64,000 nt of DNA from Paulinella micropora (taxonomy: Eukaryota > Cercozoa > Imbricatea > Euglyphida > Paulinellidae), in NCBI GenBank assembly GCA_019918135.1, contig WBZZ01000953.1:1-64000 (forward strand), given 5' to 3'. Made by a program: the position numbers and the translations under genes. Under the pieces are notes generated by a model. The model worked only from the letters and a program-made list of their open reading frames with translations, was not told where the DNA came from and made no database searches. This document shows, piece by piece, positions 62,984-64,000 of the stretch. Position 1 is the stretch's first letter; each line of letters begins with the position of its first letter.

Positions 62984-63277
62984 CTACGTTAGCTTTGGCA
63001 CACCAAGGTCGGAGTACAGGAAGTCCGCTGGCGTAAAGACGTGGTATGCTAGAAACCAGTTCGTGACTGTACTTATGGCCTTGTTAGAGAACCTAGCAGC
63101 AGAACAGAAAACAAAAAAGATCTTGGCTTGGAGGGACAGAGGAATTTACCATCCCAGCGTGTGCCTTGGCAGGCACGGCCGGTAGCGAGAATCGGTCATT
63201 TCCTGATGGAAACGGTAGATTTGGCTTGGCGCTAAGTTTGTGGCAGCCACGAAAGAGCCCTCCTGAGCCAACACGAG
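62984..63277 (-). CDS. small spliced gene, 5' exon unresolved
   Basis: Two exons on the minus strand: 63277-63150 (reading EGSFVAATNLAPSQIYRFHQ and on) and 63092-62984 (FSNKAISTVTNWFLAYHVFT, ending PKLT and TAG), with a 57-base GT-AG intron 63093-63149 (GTAAATTCC ... CTGCTGCTAG). The splice completes a Trp codon and keeps an open frame on both sides. Upstream the exon begins right after GTGTCTAG, a 3' splice site, so at least one more exon lies to the right, perhaps around 63300-63400. Family unknown; aromatic-rich, no membrane span. Confidence 0.5.
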
Positions 63278-63411
63278 CTAGACACGTGCAGCGTGGCCCC
63301 CTCCCTCCCCATAAGGGGAAATGATGGGGGGGCCGGCGCTGAAAAAGGGGGGTGACATTTGCCTTAATGATAGTCTGGTATCCAAAAAAAAAAGAAATCT
63401 TTTCTGTTCAG

Positions 63412-64000
63412 ATGGGAGGCCAGAAGCAGACAGGACGCCGCCTCATGCATCAGATTTTGGGGCTTCTGGCGGGCTGTTGGGCGCTGCTGGAAATCCTGGG
63501 CCTAGCGCTAGCGCGCCCCGCGCCGTACGGGGTGCCATCTTTGATCGTGATCTACAGCGCGCCGATGCACTTTGAGCGGCGCCTGGCCGTCCGCCGGACG
63601 TGGTGCTCTGCCGCCAGCCTGCTGCCCAGCGGCTCGAGGTGCGTGTTCTTGCTCGGCCGCGCGGGGTCCGAGGCGCAGCTGGCACAGGTTTCACAAGTCC
63701 ACCGGGGCTTTCCCCCGGCCCTCGCCGAATGTGCCGTCCACTCCTATGTGTTGTGACAGGAAAACCAGCTGTTCGGCGACTTGGTGCTGGACGACACTTT
63801 TGTGGATACGTACCAGCATTTGCCTTTCAAGCTTCTGAGCATGCTGGTCGGTTCGCAGCGGTGGCGCCGTCCCAGCGAGTTGTGTCTAATCAAGGCTGAC
63901 GATGACGAATACCTTGACACGCGCGCGTTGTCTGAGATATGGTTGGCCTTCTCTGGTTTTTTTGCCGTTCTTTTTTTTTCTTGGTGCTGTGTGCGACGAC
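63412..64000 (+). CDS. GT31-type beta-1,3-galactosyltransferase, cut by window edge, broken about once
   Basis: From ATG 63412 (MGGQKQTGRRL) a signal anchor (ILGLLAGCWALLEILGLAL) precedes VIYSAPMHFERRLAVRRTW, the classic first GT31 motif (S-x-P-x(3)-R-R-x-A-I-R-x-T-W), then CVFLLGR. Near 63780-63920 follow DLVLDDTFVDTYQHLPFK and KADDDEYLD, the F-x-D-x-Y-x-N-L-x-x-K and DDD metal motifs of the family. The gene runs out of the window. It would elongate glycans in the Golgi, with the GT34 and GT92 enzymes nearby. Appears broken about once within the window. Confidence 0.75.

Overview
The window looks like a stretch of a large, herpesvirus-related (Duplodnaviria) DNA virus genome, or an old copy of one held in a eukaryotic host. 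The nearest known group that fits is the mirusvirus lineage (Mirusviricota), whose members occur free, episomal or integrated, for example in thraustochytrids. Three genes carry this reading: a terminase large subunit with a Walker ATPase followed by a nuclease domain (49866-51936, minus), an origin-binding-protein type superfamily 2 helicase (17731-21142, plus) and a UL52/PrimPol type primase (4495-5620 plus 16290-17024). No major capsid protein, portal, DNA polymerase or triplex gene was recognised here, so the assignment rests on packaging and replication genes only. Small GT-AG introns, AATAAA/ATTAAA signals hard against stop codons and the gene families point to nuclear, eukaryotic expression. 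About a dozen of the larger genes each appear broken about once to three times, so this copy looks degraded (or the assembly has residual errors in its many homopolymers).

Layout. 1-4.2 kb: kelch protein and two small zinc-binding proteins. 4.5-17 kb: the primase gene, split by a 10.67 kb AT-rich DNA transposon (5621-16289) with ~360 bp terminal inverted repeats and CTAG at both ends. The transposon holds a multi-exon SET-domain plus transposase-like gene on the minus strand, low-complexity genes on the plus strand, a 340 bp tandem array and long triplet microsatellites. 17-31.6 kb: helicase, RING/Sel1 proteins, an SR-like spliced gene, an unrecognised multi-part gene and a seven-membrane-span protein. 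32.4-35.7 kb: a protein beginning with a histone H3 tail look-alike, a CA/TG repeat region and small secreted or membrane proteins. 36-47.9 kb: F-box/LRR protein, EsV-1-7-like zinc repeat nuclease, RecB/lambda-exonuclease-type nuclease, a protein with an internally duplicated domain, a probable N-myristoylated protein and a Bro/KilA-N-like protein. 48.4-59.2 kb: signal-peptide membrane protein, nuclease-like protein, terminase, ankyrin and LRR proteins, a second membrane protein, a GT34 glycosyltransferase and a cyclin. 59.5-64 kb: a cell-surface-type protein, a tandem long-hairpin region that is a candidate origin, GT92- and GT31-type glycosyltransferases and a small spliced gene.

How it may work together: primase, origin-binding helicase and RecB-like nuclease form a replication/recombination set with the hairpin repeats as possible origin; terminase packages DNA; glycosyltransferases and signal-peptide proteins suggest an envelope or surface glycan module; the F-box, RING, kelch, ankyrin, cyclin and H3-tail-like proteins look like host ubiquitin, cell-cycle and chromatin control. 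Intergenic regions are full of G or C runs of 8-18 bases. All functions are inferred from reading the sequence; no database search was possible.
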